Shown here: positions 9,232 to 17,389 of the stretch, piece after piece
How the letters are laid out: every line of letters begins with the position of its first letter
Position numbering within the stretch: the first letter of the stretch is position 1
Translations under genes and position numbers: made by a program
Notes under the pieces: model-generated
The model's input: only the letters and a program-made list of their open reading frames with translations
Database searches by the model: none
Told to the model about the DNA's origin: nothing
Source: Paracoccus amoyensis
Lineage (GTDB): Bacteria > Pseudomonadota > Alphaproteobacteria > Rhodobacterales > Rhodobacteraceae
Direction: 5' to 3'
Assembly: GCF_014490725.1 (NCBI RefSeq)
Contig: NZ_JACOQL010000005.1
Span: forward strand, 1-64,000
DNA: 64,000 bases

Positions 9232-9249
9232 TCGCGGAGGGAAGAAGAT

Positions 9250-9555
9250 ATGGCTAAAAAATCCATGATCGAGCGCGAGAAAAAGCGCGAACGTCTTGTG
9301 GCACAATATGCTGAAAAGCGTGCGGCTTTGAAAGAAGTTGTCAACGATCAGTCCCGTCCGATGGAAGAGCGCTTCAAGGCTTCGCTGAAGCTGGCTGAAC
9401 TGCCGCGCAACTCTTCGGCAACGCGTTTGCACAACCGGTGCCAACTGACCGGTCGTCCGCATGCGTATTACCGCAAACTGAAACTGTCGCGGATCATGCT
9501 GCGCGAGCTCGGCTCGAACGGTCAGATCCCCGGCATGGTCAAATCCAGCTGGTAA
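9250..9555 (+). CDS. rpsN: 30S ribosomal protein S14, zinc-free type
   Basis: S14 (101 residues) binds in the 30S head. This is the long form without zinc-binding CxxC pairs; the only cysteine is in [20 protein letters not shown]. The N-terminal [17 protein letters not shown] is typical. GGAGG lies upstream of the ATG. Standard position between rplE and rpsH. Confidence 0.97.
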   Translation: MAKKSMIEREKKRERLVAQYAEKRAALKEVVNDQSRPMEERFKASLKLAELPRNSSATRLHNRCQLTGRPHAYYRKLKLSRIMLRELGSNGQIPGMVKSSW

Positions 9556-9565
9556 GGGGGCGAAA

Positions 9566-9964
9566 ATGAACATGAACGATCCTCTCGGCGATATGCTGAC
9601 CCGTATCCGCAATGCGCAGATGCGTGGCAAATCGACCGTTCGCACCCCGGCCTCCAAGCTGCGCGCTTGGGTTCTGGACGTGCTGAAAGACGAAGGTTAC
9701 ATCCGCGGCTACGAGGAAGTGACCACCGATGCCGGCCATAATGAGCTGGAAATCGGCCTGAAGTATCACGATGGCGCCCCGGTTATCCGGGAACTGTCGC
9801 GCGTTTCGAAGCCGGGTCGCCGCGTTTACGCCGGTGCCACGGAAATCCCGCAGGTCCGTCAGGGTCTGGGTGTCTCGATCGTGTCGACCCCCAAGGGCGT
9901 CATGTCGGATGCAGCGGCTCGCAGTGCCAATGTCGGCGGCGAAGTCCTCTGCACCGTATTCTAA
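9566..9964 (+). CDS. rpsH: 30S ribosomal protein S8
   Basis: S8 (132 residues) is a central-domain 16S rRNA-binding protein and, in E. coli, the repressor of the spc operon. It starts [18 protein letters not shown] and ends with [13 protein letters not shown] and GGEVLCTVF, which carry the RNA-binding surface. The first ATG was kept; a second lies two codons later. Confidence 0.97.
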   Translation: MNMNDPLGDMLTRIRNAQMRGKSTVRTPASKLRAWVLDVLKDEGYIRGYEEVTTDAGHNELEIGLKYHDGAPVIRELSRVSKPGRRVYAGATEIPQVRQGLGVSIVSTPKGVMSDAAARSANVGGEVLCTVF

Positions 9965-9976
9965 GGAGGGCAGCAG

Positions 9977-10510
9977 ATGTCTCGGATTGGTAAAAAACCG
10001 GTCGCTCTGCCCAAGGGCGTGACGGCCGAAATCAAAGGCCAGACGATTGAAGTGAAGGGGCCGAAAGGCACCCGCAGCTTCACCGCGACCGATGATGTTG
10101 ATCTGGTGCTGGAAGAAGGCACTGTCAGCGTCAAACCGCGCGGTCAGTCGAAGCGTGCTCGTCAGCAGTGGGGTATGACCCGCTCGATGGTCGAGAACCT
10201 GACGACGGGCGTCTCGGAAGGCTTCAAGAAAGAGCTGGAAATCCAGGGCGTGGGTTACCGCGCCGCGATGCAGGGCAAAACCCTGAAACTGTCGCTGGGC
10301 TACAGCCACGAGGTGAACTTCGAAACGCCGGACGGCGTGACGATCACCGCACCGAAGCAGACTGAAATCGTTGTGGAAGGCATCGACCAACAGCTTGTTG
10401 GTCAGGTTGCTGCAAACATCCGCGAGTGGCGTCGTCCCGAGCCCTACAAGGGCAAAGGGATTCGCTACAAGGGCGAGTATGTTTTCCGCAAGGAAGGCAA
10501 GAAGAAGTAA
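9977..10510 (+). CDS. rplF: 50S ribosomal protein L6
   Basis: L6 (177 residues) lies near the factor-binding site of the 50S subunit. It starts [14 protein letters not shown]. The C-terminal signature [18 protein letters not shown] is intact. A good AGGAGGG site lies about 10 bases before the ATG, and rplR follows 12 bases after the stop. Confidence 0.97.
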   Translation: MSRIGKKPVALPKGVTAEIKGQTIEVKGPKGTRSFTATDDVDLVLEEGTVSVKPRGQSKRARQQWGMTRSMVENLTTGVSEGFKKELEIQGVGYRAAMQGKTLKLSLGYSHEVNFETPDGVTITAPKQTEIVVEGIDQQLVGQVAANIREWRRPEPYKGKGIRYKGEYVFRKEGKKK

Positions 10511-10522
10511 GGGGCGCGAGAA

Positions 10523-10882
10523 ATGGCACTGAAAAAGCAAAAGCTGTTCCAGAAGCGCCGTCTGCGCGTTCGGAACAAACTGCGTGCGATGGCCAATGGT
10601 CGTCCGCGTCTGTCGGTCCACCGTTCGTCCAAGAACATCTCGGTTCAGGTCATCGACGATCTGAACGGCGTGACGTTGGCTTCGGCCAGCACGCTGGAGA
10701 AGGATTTTGGCGTCGTGGGCAAGAACAATGTCGAAGCCGCTGCCAAAATCGGCACGGCGATTGCCGAGAGGGCAAAAAAAGCTGGTGTGGAAGAAGTCGT
10801 CTTCGACCGCGGTGGCTTCTTGTTCCACGGCAAGGTCAAAGCATTGGCCGACGCAGCCCGCGAAGGCGGTCTGAAGTTCTGA
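10523..10882 (+). CDS. rplR: 50S ribosomal protein L18
   Basis: L18 (119 residues) binds 5S rRNA together with L5. Seen are [20 protein letters not shown] near the start and [20 protein letters not shown] at the end, both family-typical. The next gene, rpsE, is 133 bases away, longer than the usual spacer, and the spacer contains a hairpin. Confidence 0.97.
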   Translation: MALKKQKLFQKRRLRVRNKLRAMANGRPRLSVHRSSKNISVQVIDDLNGVTLASASTLEKDFGVVGKNNVEAAAKIGTAIAERAKKAGVEEVVFDRGGFLFHGKVKALADAAREGGLKF

Positions 10883-10893
10883 TGAATGCGGGT

Positions 10894-10920
10894 GGCGCGT
10901 CCTGAGCGATCAGGCGCGCC
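10894..10920 (+). promoter_or_regulatory. Hairpin in the rplR-rpsE spacer
   Basis: GGCGCG (10894-10899) and CCTG (10901-10904) pair with CAGG (10911-10914) and CGCGCC (10915-10920): ten base pairs with one bulge and a 6-base loop. No T run follows, so it is not a standard terminator. No promoter is evident between it and rpsE. Confidence 0.35.
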
Positions 10921-11015
10921 ATCCCGATGATCCGGGGGCCGCTCGATTTATCGGCGGCCCACTTGGATTGGATTAACCGGCGTGCCTGGTGCGCCATCGA
11001 ATAAAGGAATGCCTT

Positions 11016-11582
11016 ATGGCAGAACGTGAAAACCGTCGGGGCCGTCGCGAAGAGCGCGAAGAAACCCCGGAATTCGCCGATCGTTTGGTCGCGATCAACC
11101 GTGTGTCGAAAACCGTTAAAGGTGGTAAGCGCTTTGGCTTTGCCGCTTTGGTGGTTGTCGGTGACCAGCGTGGCCGTGTCGGCTTCGGCAAAGGCAAAGC
11201 GAAAGAAGTGCCCGAGGCGATCCGCAAGGCGACCGAGCAAGCCAAGCGCAACATGATCCGCGTTGCATTGCGCGATGGTCGCACCCTGCATCATGACATG
11301 GAAGGCCGTCATGGCGCCGGCCGCGTCGTCATGCGCACCGCCGTTCCCGGGACCGGGATCATCGCCGGTGGTCCGATGCGCGCCGTGTTTGAAATGCTGG
11401 GCGTGCAGGACGTTGTGTCGAAGTCGTTGGGTTCGCAGAACCCATACAACATGATCCGCGCAACGCTGGACGGTCTGAAGAAGGAATCGAGCCCGCGCTC
11501 GGTCGCTCAGCGTCGTGGCAAAAAGGTTGCGGACATCCTGCCTCAGCAAGACAAGCCGGCTCAGGCCGCTGTCGAAGCGTAA
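11016..11582 (+). CDS. rpsE: 30S ribosomal protein S5
   Basis: S5 (188 residues) borders the mRNA entry tunnel and affects fidelity. Seen are [18 protein letters not shown] (residues 25-42) and the C-terminal domain with [20 protein letters not shown]. The frame is open nine codons upstream, but the ATG at 11016 has AAAGGAAT before it and matches the family start. rpmD follows 12 bases after the stop. Confidence 0.96.
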   Translation: MAERENRRGRREEREETPEFADRLVAINRVSKTVKGGKRFGFAALVVVGDQRGRVGFGKGKAKEVPEAIRKATEQAKRNMIRVALRDGRTLHHDMEGRHGAGRVVMRTAVPGTGIIAGGPMRAVFEMLGVQDVVSKSLGSQNPYNMIRATLDGLKKESSPRSVAQRRGKKVADILPQQDKPAQAAVEA

Positions 11583-11594
11583 GGAGACACGGAT

Positions 11595-11780
11595 ATGGCA
11601 ACTATCGTTGTAAAGCAGATCGGCAGCCCGATCCGCCGCCCCGCCATCCAGCGTGAGACGCTGAAAGGTCTGGGCCTGAACAAGATGAACCGGACGCGAG
11701 AGCTGGAAGATACGCCGGCTGTTCGCGGCATGGTCAACAAGATCCCGCATCTTGTGCAGATCATCGAAGAAAAGAAATAA
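11595..11780 (+). CDS. rpmD: 50S ribosomal protein L30
   Basis: L30 (61 residues) is a small 50S protein. Typical features are [21 protein letters not shown]-type N-terminus and the ending [24 protein letters not shown] precedes the ATG. In most species rplO follows at once; here a terminator and two unrelated genes intervene. Confidence 0.96.
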   Translation: MATIVVKQIGSPIRRPAIQRETLKGLGLNKMNRTRELEDTPAVRGMVNKIPHLVQIIEEKK

Positions 11781-11786
11781 GAGGAG

Positions 11787-11809
11787 GGCCGGGGAAACCC
11801 GGCCTTTTT
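11787..11809 (+). terminator. Intrinsic terminator after rpmD
   Basis: GGCCGGG (11787-11793) and CCCGGCC (11798-11804) form a 7-bp stem with a GAAA loop, followed directly by TTTTT. It lies 7 bases after the rpmD stop codon and ends the first half of the spc operon. Confidence 0.88.
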
Positions 11810-12065
11810 CGTTTGCGTTTCACCCTCACCAAGCTGTGTCGTTCTTTGACATGTCGGCTGTCGGGCTTTTCCCAGCTGCGCGGGCATGATCGGAACAGGC
11901 GCTGATCCCCGTCAAATGGAAATCTCCGCTGCCATGGTCCAGCCTGAAGGCTGCCATGCCGGTTGGCGGCGCGCATCCCGTTCAGCGCGTCCTTTGCTAA
12001 GTTAACCTTTCGCTAACCAGGTTCCAATTAAGGTGAGGCGTGGCCGCCCGCGAAAAGGAAATGGG

Positions 12066-12791
12066 GTGCACTCGAAAAGAATATCATGCTTTTGGGTCTT
12101 CGTGCTGCTGTCGGCCATGTTTGCAGGGACCGCCAGTGCCGGGCCGTGGCCGCGCGACAAGGGAAAGGTCTTTATGTCTCTGTCGCTGGAAAGTGACCGC
12201 GAGGGAAATAGTTATACCGGGCTTTATAGCGAATATGGACTGACTGCCCGGAACACGCTTGGCTTCGAACTTGGCTACACCAATGTCGGCGAAACCAGTG
12301 TGATGATCTGGTTGCAACGTCGTCTGGATAGTGGTGAGGGGGCAAACCGTCTGACCTATTCGACCGGTTTCGGTGCCTTTCTGAGGAATGGGGAAGCTTT
12401 TCCGACAGGGCAGGCGGGCATCGCTTGGGGGCGCGGGTTTGAAAAATTTCCGGGCGGTGGCTGGGTGACTGTCGAAGCCAAGATCAAGGTCGCGGGTAAA
12501 CAGCAAACTGTAGTTTACGTTGAGAACCTGACCCGGACGGAAGCGGTTTTCTTGACGCCCGAGGTTACCACCAAGATTGAGGCGACCTTGGGCTTGCGTC
12601 CCACCGATTCGATGATGTTCATCAACCAACTGCGACTGGAAGACAGGCGCGATGCCGCGTTTTCGGCGAAACTGGCAACATCGCTGGTCTATGACTGGCA
12701 GGGGCTGACCAAGCTGGAGCTTGGCGTCATCACACCCGTTTCTGGTCCCGGTGAGACGGCGTTGAAGGCCGGAACCTGGGTCGAATTCTGA
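12066..12791 (+). CDS. Exported protein of unknown function, probably a small outer-membrane beta-barrel
   Basis: I do not recognise a named family. The protein (241 residues) has a signal peptide: a basic start, a hydrophobic run FWVFVLLSAMFAG and a TASA-G cleavage-like site near residue 25. The rest alternates short hydrophobic beta strands and turns (for example KVFMSLSLES, NTLGFELGYTN, LTYSTGFGAF) and ends in Phe (GTWVEF). That is the pattern of an outer-membrane barrel. The GTG at 12066 is chosen because AAAGGAA lies 5-6 bases upstream; an in-frame GTG also exists at 12033. It is inserted between rpmD and rplO and meets the next gene tail to tail. Confidence 0.75.
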   Translation: MHSKRISCFWVFVLLSAMFAGTASAGPWPRDKGKVFMSLSLESDREGNSYTGLYSEYGLTARNTLGFELGYTNVGETSVMIWLQRRLDSGEGANRLTYSTGFGAFLRNGEAFPTGQAGIAWGRGFEKFPGGGWVTVEAKIKVAGKQQTVVYVENLTRTEAVFLTPEVTTKIEATLGLRPTDSMMFINQLRLEDRRDAAFSAKLATSLVYDWQGLTKLELGVITPVSGPGETALKAGTWVEF

Positions 12792-13406
12792 CTAACCTTC
12801 GCGGCAGGCATATACCGTGCCACCAACAGCCACCACGCTGACCGCCGCACCTGTCAACAAGACCGGAGAGGCTGCGACTGCGCTCGCACCGCCGCCAATG
12901 GCGGTCAGCGCACTGGAAATATAGCTGCTGGACCCGCTGATGATGACCGCGCCAGAGCCATCGGGCAGGGCGCGCAGGCCGCGCACTGTTCCACGCGCGG
13001 CCGCACCGGTCATCGCAACTGCCGCATTCTTGGTTTGGTTCACGCGCTGACACACCGATTTCGACGGCTGTTCGCAACGGCCATAAGAATCACGTTTCCC
13101 AAGATCATGTCCGATCGTCGAGTCGCTTTCCTTGTCATAGCGCAGGCAGAATGGGGCACGTTCCTCATCTGTCAGACCCGGCGTCAGACTGCGTAGGACG
13201 ACATAGCTGGGGCAGGTGTCACGTCCCCATCGGGTGAACAGGATCTCCCGCATGCTGTAGTTGTCCTGCAGGCTCGCCTCATCTTTGTCATAGGCCATTG
13301 GCACATCCTGACCGCTGATGCGCGTGGTGCAAAAGGTTGGCTCTGCGGAATTTGCAGCGGTCGCGATGCCAAGGGTCGCAAGCAGGGACAGAATGAAAGT
13401 GCGCAT
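12792..13406 (-). CDS. Secreted cysteine-containing protein of unknown function
   Basis: The product (204 residues) starts with a signal peptide, MRTFILSLLATLGIATAANSA, cleaved before EPTF. The mature N-terminal half has several cysteines (FCTTR, DTCPSYV, PFCLRYD, GRCEQ, SVCQR), suggesting disulphides in the periplasm. A Gly/Ala/Ser-rich hydrophobic stretch follows (about residues 150-200) that could be one or two membrane helices. It ends YACREG. A start seven codons upstream is possible. No function is recognised. Its stop codon directly abuts that of the convergent plus-strand gene at 12791. Confidence 0.7.
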   Translation of the reverse strand: MRTFILSLLATLGIATAANSAEPTFCTTRISGQDVPMAYDKDEASLQDNYSMREILFTRWGRDTCPSYVVLRSLTPGLTDEERAPFCLRYDKESDSTIGHDLGKRDSYGRCEQPSKSVCQRVNQTKNAAVAMTGAAARGTVRGLRALPDGSGAVIISGSSSYISSALTAIGGGASAVAASPVLLTGAAVSVVAVGGTVYACREG

Positions 13407-13526
13407 GGTAAGGATCCGGGATTGCATTGCGGCTGTGATACCTGCGGCCAGCCGGCAGACAATTCACATCCGCTTGTGAAGACCATCCGGATTTCGACTG
13501 CGACCAAAAGGTGACGCTTGCAACAC

Positions 13527-13555
13527 TTGAACCGCAACACACTTCCGTTTATACG
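13527..13555 (+). promoter_or_regulatory. Candidate promoter for rplO-secY-adk
   Basis: TTGAAC (13527-13532) and TATACG (13550-13555) are 17 bases apart. The -10 is the same as that of the candidate rpsJ promoter. It lies in the only place where the second half of the spc operon could restart after the two inserted genes. Confidence 0.6.
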
Positions 13556-13561
13556 CCGCGG

Positions 13562-13650
13562 GTGCTTCACGAAAGCACGACTCAACAAGCAAGAAGTGCC
13601 GTGTCCGCCCTGTATCGCTTCGAGGGCGCGTCCGGCTAAGGAGAAGCGAT
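13562..13650 (+). promoter_or_regulatory. Structured rplO leader, second hairpin embracing the ribosome-binding site
   Basis: Hairpin 1: GTGCTT (13562-13567) with AAGCAC (13573-13578). Hairpin 2: ATCGCTTC (13614-13621) with GAAGCGAT (13643-13650), a perfect 8-bp stem that ends at the base before the rplO ATG. Its loop and 3' arm contain the AAGGAG site (13638-13643). Pairing would limit access to the start, so translational control is plausible. Confidence 0.4.
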
Positions 13651-14127
13651 ATGAAACTGCATGAAATCCGCGACAACGAAGGCGCGAATCGCAAGAAAAA
13701 GCGCGTTGCACGTGGTCCCGGCTCGGGCAAAGGCAAGACTGCCGGCCGTGGTATCAAAGGTCAAAAATCCCGTTCGGGCGTCGCGCTGAACGGTTACGAA
13801 GGCGGCCAAATGCCGCTGTATCGCCGCCTGCCCAAGCGCGGCTTTACTGCGCCCAACGCAAAAACCTTTGCTGTCGTTAACCTGGGCCAGGTTCAGGGCT
13901 TCATCGATGCGGGCAAGCTGGATGGCAAGGTCGAGATCACCGAGGACGCATTGGTCGCTTCGGGTCTGGTCCGCCGCAAGCTGGACGGTATCCGTCTGCT
14001 GGGCAAAGGCGAGCTGAAAGCGAAAGCAAGCTTTGCTGTGACCGGCGCGTCGAAATCGGCCATCGAAGCTGTCGAAAAGCTGGGCGGCAAGGTTTCCCTG
14101 CCTGCGGAAGCAGCGGCGGCGGAATAA
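13651..14127 (+). CDS. rplO: 50S ribosomal protein L15
   Basis: L15 (158 residues) is a late 50S assembly protein. It starts [22 protein letters not shown]-type sequence with the Gly/Arg/Lys-rich [18 protein letters not shown] that threads into 23S rRNA, then [23 protein letters not shown] precedes the ATG. First gene after the interruption, followed by secY 107 bases later. Confidence 0.97.
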   Translation: MKLHEIRDNEGANRKKKRVARGPGSGKGKTAGRGIKGQKSRSGVALNGYEGGQMPLYRRLPKRGFTAPNAKTFAVVNLGQVQGFIDAGKLDGKVEITEDALVASGLVRRKLDGIRLLGKGELKAKASFAVTGASKSAIEAVEKLGGKVSLPAEAAAAE

Positions 14128-14177
14128 GCTGTTGAACGGGGCGATGGCGCCCCATAGATAGCGAACAGGTTTTCCTG

Positions 14178-14210
14178 GCGCCGCCGTTCCCGGAAACGGG
14201 CCGGCGGCGC
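14178..14210 (+). promoter_or_regulatory. Long hairpin with GAAA tetraloop upstream of secY
   Basis: GCGCCGCCG (14178-14186) pairs with CGGCGGCGC (14202-14210); after a small internal loop CCCG (14189-14192) pairs with CGGG (14197-14200) around GAAA. That is 13 base pairs with a GNRA cap, 24 bases before the secY ATG. No T run follows. A smaller stem-loop, GGGGCG/CGCCCC (14138-14153), lies just after rplO. An RNA-processing or stability role is possible. Confidence 0.4.
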
Positions 14211-14234
14211 TGTCATGACACAGGACGAAAACAT

Positions 14235-15602
14235 ATGGCGTCAGCCGCAGAACAGATGGCCGCGAATTTCTCTTGGCAGGGATTCAGCAAGGCCACCGAG
14301 CTTAAACAGCGTATCTTGTTCACGATCGGGCTGCTGATCATCTATCGTCTGGGGACCTATATCCCGGTTCCCGGCATCGACGGTGCAGCACTGCGCAACT
14401 TCATGGATCAGGCCCAGTCGGGCATCGGGGGCATCCTGTCGATGTTTACCGGTGGTGCGCTTGGCCGGATGGGTGTCTTTGCGCTTGGCATCATGCCGTA
14501 TATCTCGGCCTCGATCATCGTGCAGCTTCTGGCTTCCATGGTTCCCTCGCTTGAGCAGCTCAAGAAAGAGGGAGAGGCAGGGCGCAAGAAGATCAACCAA
14601 TACACGCGTTACGGCACGGTCGCGCTGGCGTTGTTTCAGGCTTACGGTCTGGCACGCAGCCTTGAAGCCGGGGGTTTGGCCCATGATCCGGGCGTGTTCT
14701 TCCAGGCGTCCGTGGTGATCACGCTGGTCGGCGGCACCATGTTCCTGATGTGGCTGGGTGAACAGATCACGGCGCGCGGCATTGGCAACGGCATTTCGCT
14801 GATCATCTTTGTCGGTATCGTCGCTGAAATTCCTACGCATATCGCGCAGTTTCTGGCACAGGGCGCCAACCGTGGCTCGACCTTGCTGACGCTGGGCGTG
14901 ATCCTGATGGTCGTCGTCGTGATCACCTTTGTCGTGTTCATGGAGCGTGCGCTGCGCAAGATCCGCATTCAATACCCGCGCCGTCAGGTCGGCATGAAGG
15001 TCTATGACGGCCAGTCGTCGCATCTGCCGATCAAGGTGAACCCGGCGGGCGTCATTCCGGCGATCTTCGCCAGCTCGCTGTTGTTGTTGCCGACGACGAT
15101 CGCGACGTTCTCGGGCGGCGATGCAGGGCCGGTGATGTCGGTGCTGCTGGCTTACTTCGGGCCGGGGCAGCCGCTGTATTTGGTATTCTTCGCGGCAATG
15201 ATCGTGTTCTTTGCCTATTTCTATACCCATAACGTCGCCTTCAAATCCGACGATGTGGCCGATAACCTGAAAAATCAGGGTGGCTTCATTCCAGGCATTC
15301 GTCCGGGCAAACGGACCGAAGAGTATCTGGACTACGTCGTGAACCGTGTTCTGGTCATTGGTTCGGCCTATCTGACGGCGGTCTGTCTGTTACCCGAGAT
15401 CCTGCGCCATCAATGGTCGATCCCGTTCTATTTCGGGGGAACCTCGGTCCTGATCGTGGTGTCGGTGACGATGGATACAATCAATCAGATCCAAAGCCAT
15501 ATGCTGGCCCATCAATATGAAGGTCTTATTGAGAAATCCCAACTGCGTGGTAAACGCAAACCTGGGAGTGCGAAGCCGCGCCGGGCACCGTCGCGTCGCT
15601 GA
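14235..15602 (+). CDS. secY: Preprotein translocase subunit SecY
   Basis: SecY (455 residues) forms the protein-conducting channel of the inner membrane with SecE and SecG. Ten membrane helices can be followed, with the plug and lateral-gate regions in the first half (YRLGTYIPVPGIDGAAL, ASIIVQLLASMVPSLEQLKKEG) and the cytosolic loop FKSDDVADNLKNQGGFIPGI in the second. The C-terminus is basic (RGKRKPGSAKPRRAPSRR). Standard position between rplO and adk. Confidence 0.97.
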   Translation: MASAAEQMAANFSWQGFSKATELKQRILFTIGLLIIYRLGTYIPVPGIDGAALRNFMDQAQSGIGGILSMFTGGALGRMGVFALGIMPYISASIIVQLLASMVPSLEQLKKEGEAGRKKINQYTRYGTVALALFQAYGLARSLEAGGLAHDPGVFFQASVVITLVGGTMFLMWLGEQITARGIGNGISLIIFVGIVAEIPTHIAQFLAQGANRGSTLLTLGVILMVVVVITFVVFMERALRKIRIQYPRRQVGMKVYDGQSSHLPIKVNPAGVIPAIFASSLLLLPTTIATFSGGDAGPVMSVLLAYFGPGQPLYLVFFAAMIVFFAYFYTHNVAFKSDDVADNLKNQGGFIPGIRPGKRTEEYLDYVVNRVLVIGSAYLTAVCLLPEILRHQWSIPFYFGGTSVLIVVSVTMDTINQIQSHMLAHQYEGLIEKSQLRGKRKPGSAKPRRAPSRR

Positions 15603-15640
15603 GCAGACCGGATTTAAAGGCTAGCTGAGGGGACAGGGCC

Positions 15641-16288
15641 ATGACCATCAATATTATTCTGCTTGGGCCGCCGGGTGCCGGTAAGGGAACGCAGGCGCGC
15701 ATTCTGGTAGAAGAACGGGGGCTGGTCCAGCTTTCGACTGGCGACATGCTTCGCGCGGCCCGGACGTCGGGCACCGAGATGGGCAATCGTGTCGCCGAAG
15801 TGATGGATCGTGGTCAGTTGGTCACGGATGAGATTGTGATCGGTCTGATCCGTGAAAAATTGTCCGAGGGTGGCAACGGCTTTATCTTCGACGGCTTTCC
15901 CCGCACGCTGGCCCAATCCGATGCGCTTGGGCATCTGCTGGAAGAAACCGGGATGACGCTGGATGCCGTCGTCGAAATGCGGGTCGAGGATGAGGCGCTG
16001 GTCCGTCGCATCACCGGCCGCTTTACCTGCGGCAATTGCGGCGAAGTCTATCACGATGAAACCAGGCCGACCAAGGAACCGGGCGTTTGCGATGTTTGCG
16101 GGTCTACTGATCTGAGACGCCGGGCCGATGACAACGAGGAAAGCCTCAAGACCCGCCTGCTGGAATATTACAAGAAAACTTCGCCGCTGATTGGCTATTA
16201 CTATGCCAAGAACAAGTTGAAATCGGTTGATGGCCTGGCAGAGGTCGATACTGTCGCCGCCGAAATCAACAGCGTGCTGAAAAGCTGA
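15641..16288 (+). CDS. adk: Adenylate kinase, zinc-type lid
   Basis: It catalyses AMP + ATP to 2 ADP. The 215-residue length is that of the long form. The P-loop is [11 protein letters not shown] (residues 8-18), AMP-binding sequence [11 protein letters not shown] follows, and [10 protein letters not shown] is intact. The lid carries four cysteines (CGNCG and CDVCGS), the tetracysteine set that binds zinc in many adenylate kinases. Last gene of the rplO-secY-adk group; a 214-base spacer with a new candidate promoter follows. Confidence 0.97.
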   Translation: MTINIILLGPPGAGKGTQARILVEERGLVQLSTGDMLRAARTSGTEMGNRVAEVMDRGQLVTDEIVIGLIREKLSEGGNGFIFDGFPRTLAQSDALGHLLEETGMTLDAVVEMRVEDEALVRRITGRFTCGNCGEVYHDETRPTKEPGVCDVCGSTDLRRRADDNEESLKTRLLEYYKKTSPLIGYYYAKNKLKSVDGLAEVDTVAAEINSVLKS

Positions 16289-16343
16289 TTGTCGGATCGG
16301 GGCGGGAATTTTCGGTTTGTCAAGAACTTCCTGCTCCCAGACC

Positions 16344-16371
16344 TTGACGATTGGGCGAGCTGCCCTTAAAT
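16344..16371 (+). promoter_or_regulatory. Candidate promoter of the alpha operon (rpsM-rpsK-rpoA-rplQ)
   Basis: TTGACG (16344-16349) and TTAAAT (16366-16371) are 16 bases apart. A start near 16378 leaves a leader of about 125 bases before rpsM. Confidence 0.5.
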
Positions 16372-16392
16372 CACGGCATCTCGCAAGAGAAT

Positions 16393-16482
16393 CACTTGCA
16401 TGGACAAGTGAAGATTAGACCGGCCCGAAGGGACGCCTTTCGGGCCTTATGTTGTGAAAAAAGGTTCCGGTGCTACGGAACC
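16393..16482 (+). promoter_or_regulatory. rpsM leader with three consecutive hairpins
   Basis: Stem 1: CACTTG (16393-16398) with CAAGTG (16405-16410). Stem 2: GGCCCGAAGG (16422-16431) with CCTTTCGGGCC (16437-16446), with one G-T pair. Stem 3: GGTTCCG (16463-16469) with CGGAACC (16476-16482). All have loops of 3-6 bases and together fill 90 bases just before the Shine-Dalgarno AAAAGGAAAA and the GTG start. The E. coli alpha-operon leader binds S4, but no rpsD is in this operon, so the ligand, if any, would be another protein such as S13 or S11. Confidence 0.5.
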
Positions 16483-16502
16483 GCAACCGAAAAGGAAAAC
16501 GC

Positions 16503-16871
16503 GTGGCTCGTATTGCTGGCGTAAACATTCCGACCGGGAAACGCGTCCCGATCGCACTGACCTATATCCACGGCATTGGCCCGATGTATGCGCAACAGAT
16601 CGTTGAAGCTGTTGGCATTGATCCAGCCCGCCGTGTCAACGATCTGTCGGATGCCGAAGTTCTGCAGATCCGTGAATATATTGATGCCAATCTGACCGTT
16701 GAAGGCGATTTGCGCCGTGAAACGCAGATGAACATCAAGCGTATGATGGACCTGGGTTCGTATCGCGGCCTGCGTCACCGTCGTGGCCTGCCGGTCCGCG
16801 GTCAGCGCACCCACACCAATGCCCGCACCCGCAAGGGCCCGGCGAAGCCGATCGCCGGCAAGAAGAAGTAA
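16503..16871 (+). CDS. rpsM: 30S ribosomal protein S13
   Basis: S13 (122 residues) contacts the P-site tRNA and 23S rRNA at the head. It begins (GTG)[18 protein letters not shown] and ends with the basic [20 protein letters not shown] tail. The GTG at 16503 gives the family start and has AAAAGGAAAAC upstream; the frame is open for 11 more codons that are not S13-like. rpsK follows 13 bases later. Confidence 0.96.
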   Translation: MARIAGVNIPTGKRVPIALTYIHGIGPMYAQQIVEAVGIDPARRVNDLSDAEVLQIREYIDANLTVEGDLRRETQMNIKRMMDLGSYRGLRHRRGLPVRGQRTHTNARTRKGPAKPIAGKKK

Positions 16872-16884
16872 GGGGTAACGGACA

Positions 16885-17274
16885 ATGGCACGCGATAAAA
16901 CCCGTATGAAGCGTAAAGAGCGCAAGAACATCGCCACCGGCGTTGCTCACGTGAACTCCAGCTTCAACAACACCAAAATCCTGATCTCTGACGTGCAGGG
17001 CAATGCGATCTCGTGGTCGTCGGCTGGCACCATGGGCTTCAAGGGTTCGCGCAAATCGACCCCTTACGCCGCTCAGATGGCCGCGGAAGATGCTGGCAAG
17101 AAAGCACAGGAACACGGCGTGAAAACGCTGGAAGTTGAAGTTCAAGGCCCGGGTTCGGGCCGCGAATCGGCGCTGCGCGCGCTGGCCGCTGTTGGCTTCA
17201 ACATCACCGCGATCCGTGACGTGACCCCGATTGCGCACAACGGCTGCCGCCCTCCAAAGCGTCGCCGCGTCTGA
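16885..17274 (+). CDS. rpsK: 30S ribosomal protein S11
   Basis: S11 (129 residues) lies on the 30S platform near the E site. Family sequences are [20 protein letters not shown]-type N-terminus, [20 protein letters not shown] and the ending [18 protein letters not shown]. It is followed by a 115-base spacer with a hairpin and then rpoA. Confidence 0.97.
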   Translation: MARDKTRMKRKERKNIATGVAHVNSSFNNTKILISDVQGNAISWSSAGTMGFKGSRKSTPYAAQMAAEDAGKKAQEHGVKTLEVEVQGPGSGRESALRALAAVGFNITAIRDVTPIAHNGCRPPKRRRV

Positions 17275-17291
17275 TCTCGGATAAAGAACAA

Positions 17292-17319
17292 CCAGACCGC
17301 GCCGTGTTGCGCGGTTTGG
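17292..17319 (+). promoter_or_regulatory. Hairpin between rpsK and rpoA
   Basis: CCAGACCGCGC (17292-17302) pairs with GCGCGGTTTGG (17309-17319): 11 base pairs, one of them G-T, with a 6-base loop. The following bases CTATTACGTTTT are only mildly T-rich, so it may be a partial attenuator that sets the ratio of S11 to RNA polymerase alpha. Confidence 0.4.
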
Positions 17320-17389
17320 CTATTACGTTTTCAACCTCGGGCGTTTCCGGCCTTGGACATGGGGCGGAGACAAGTATGGAGGCAAACGC

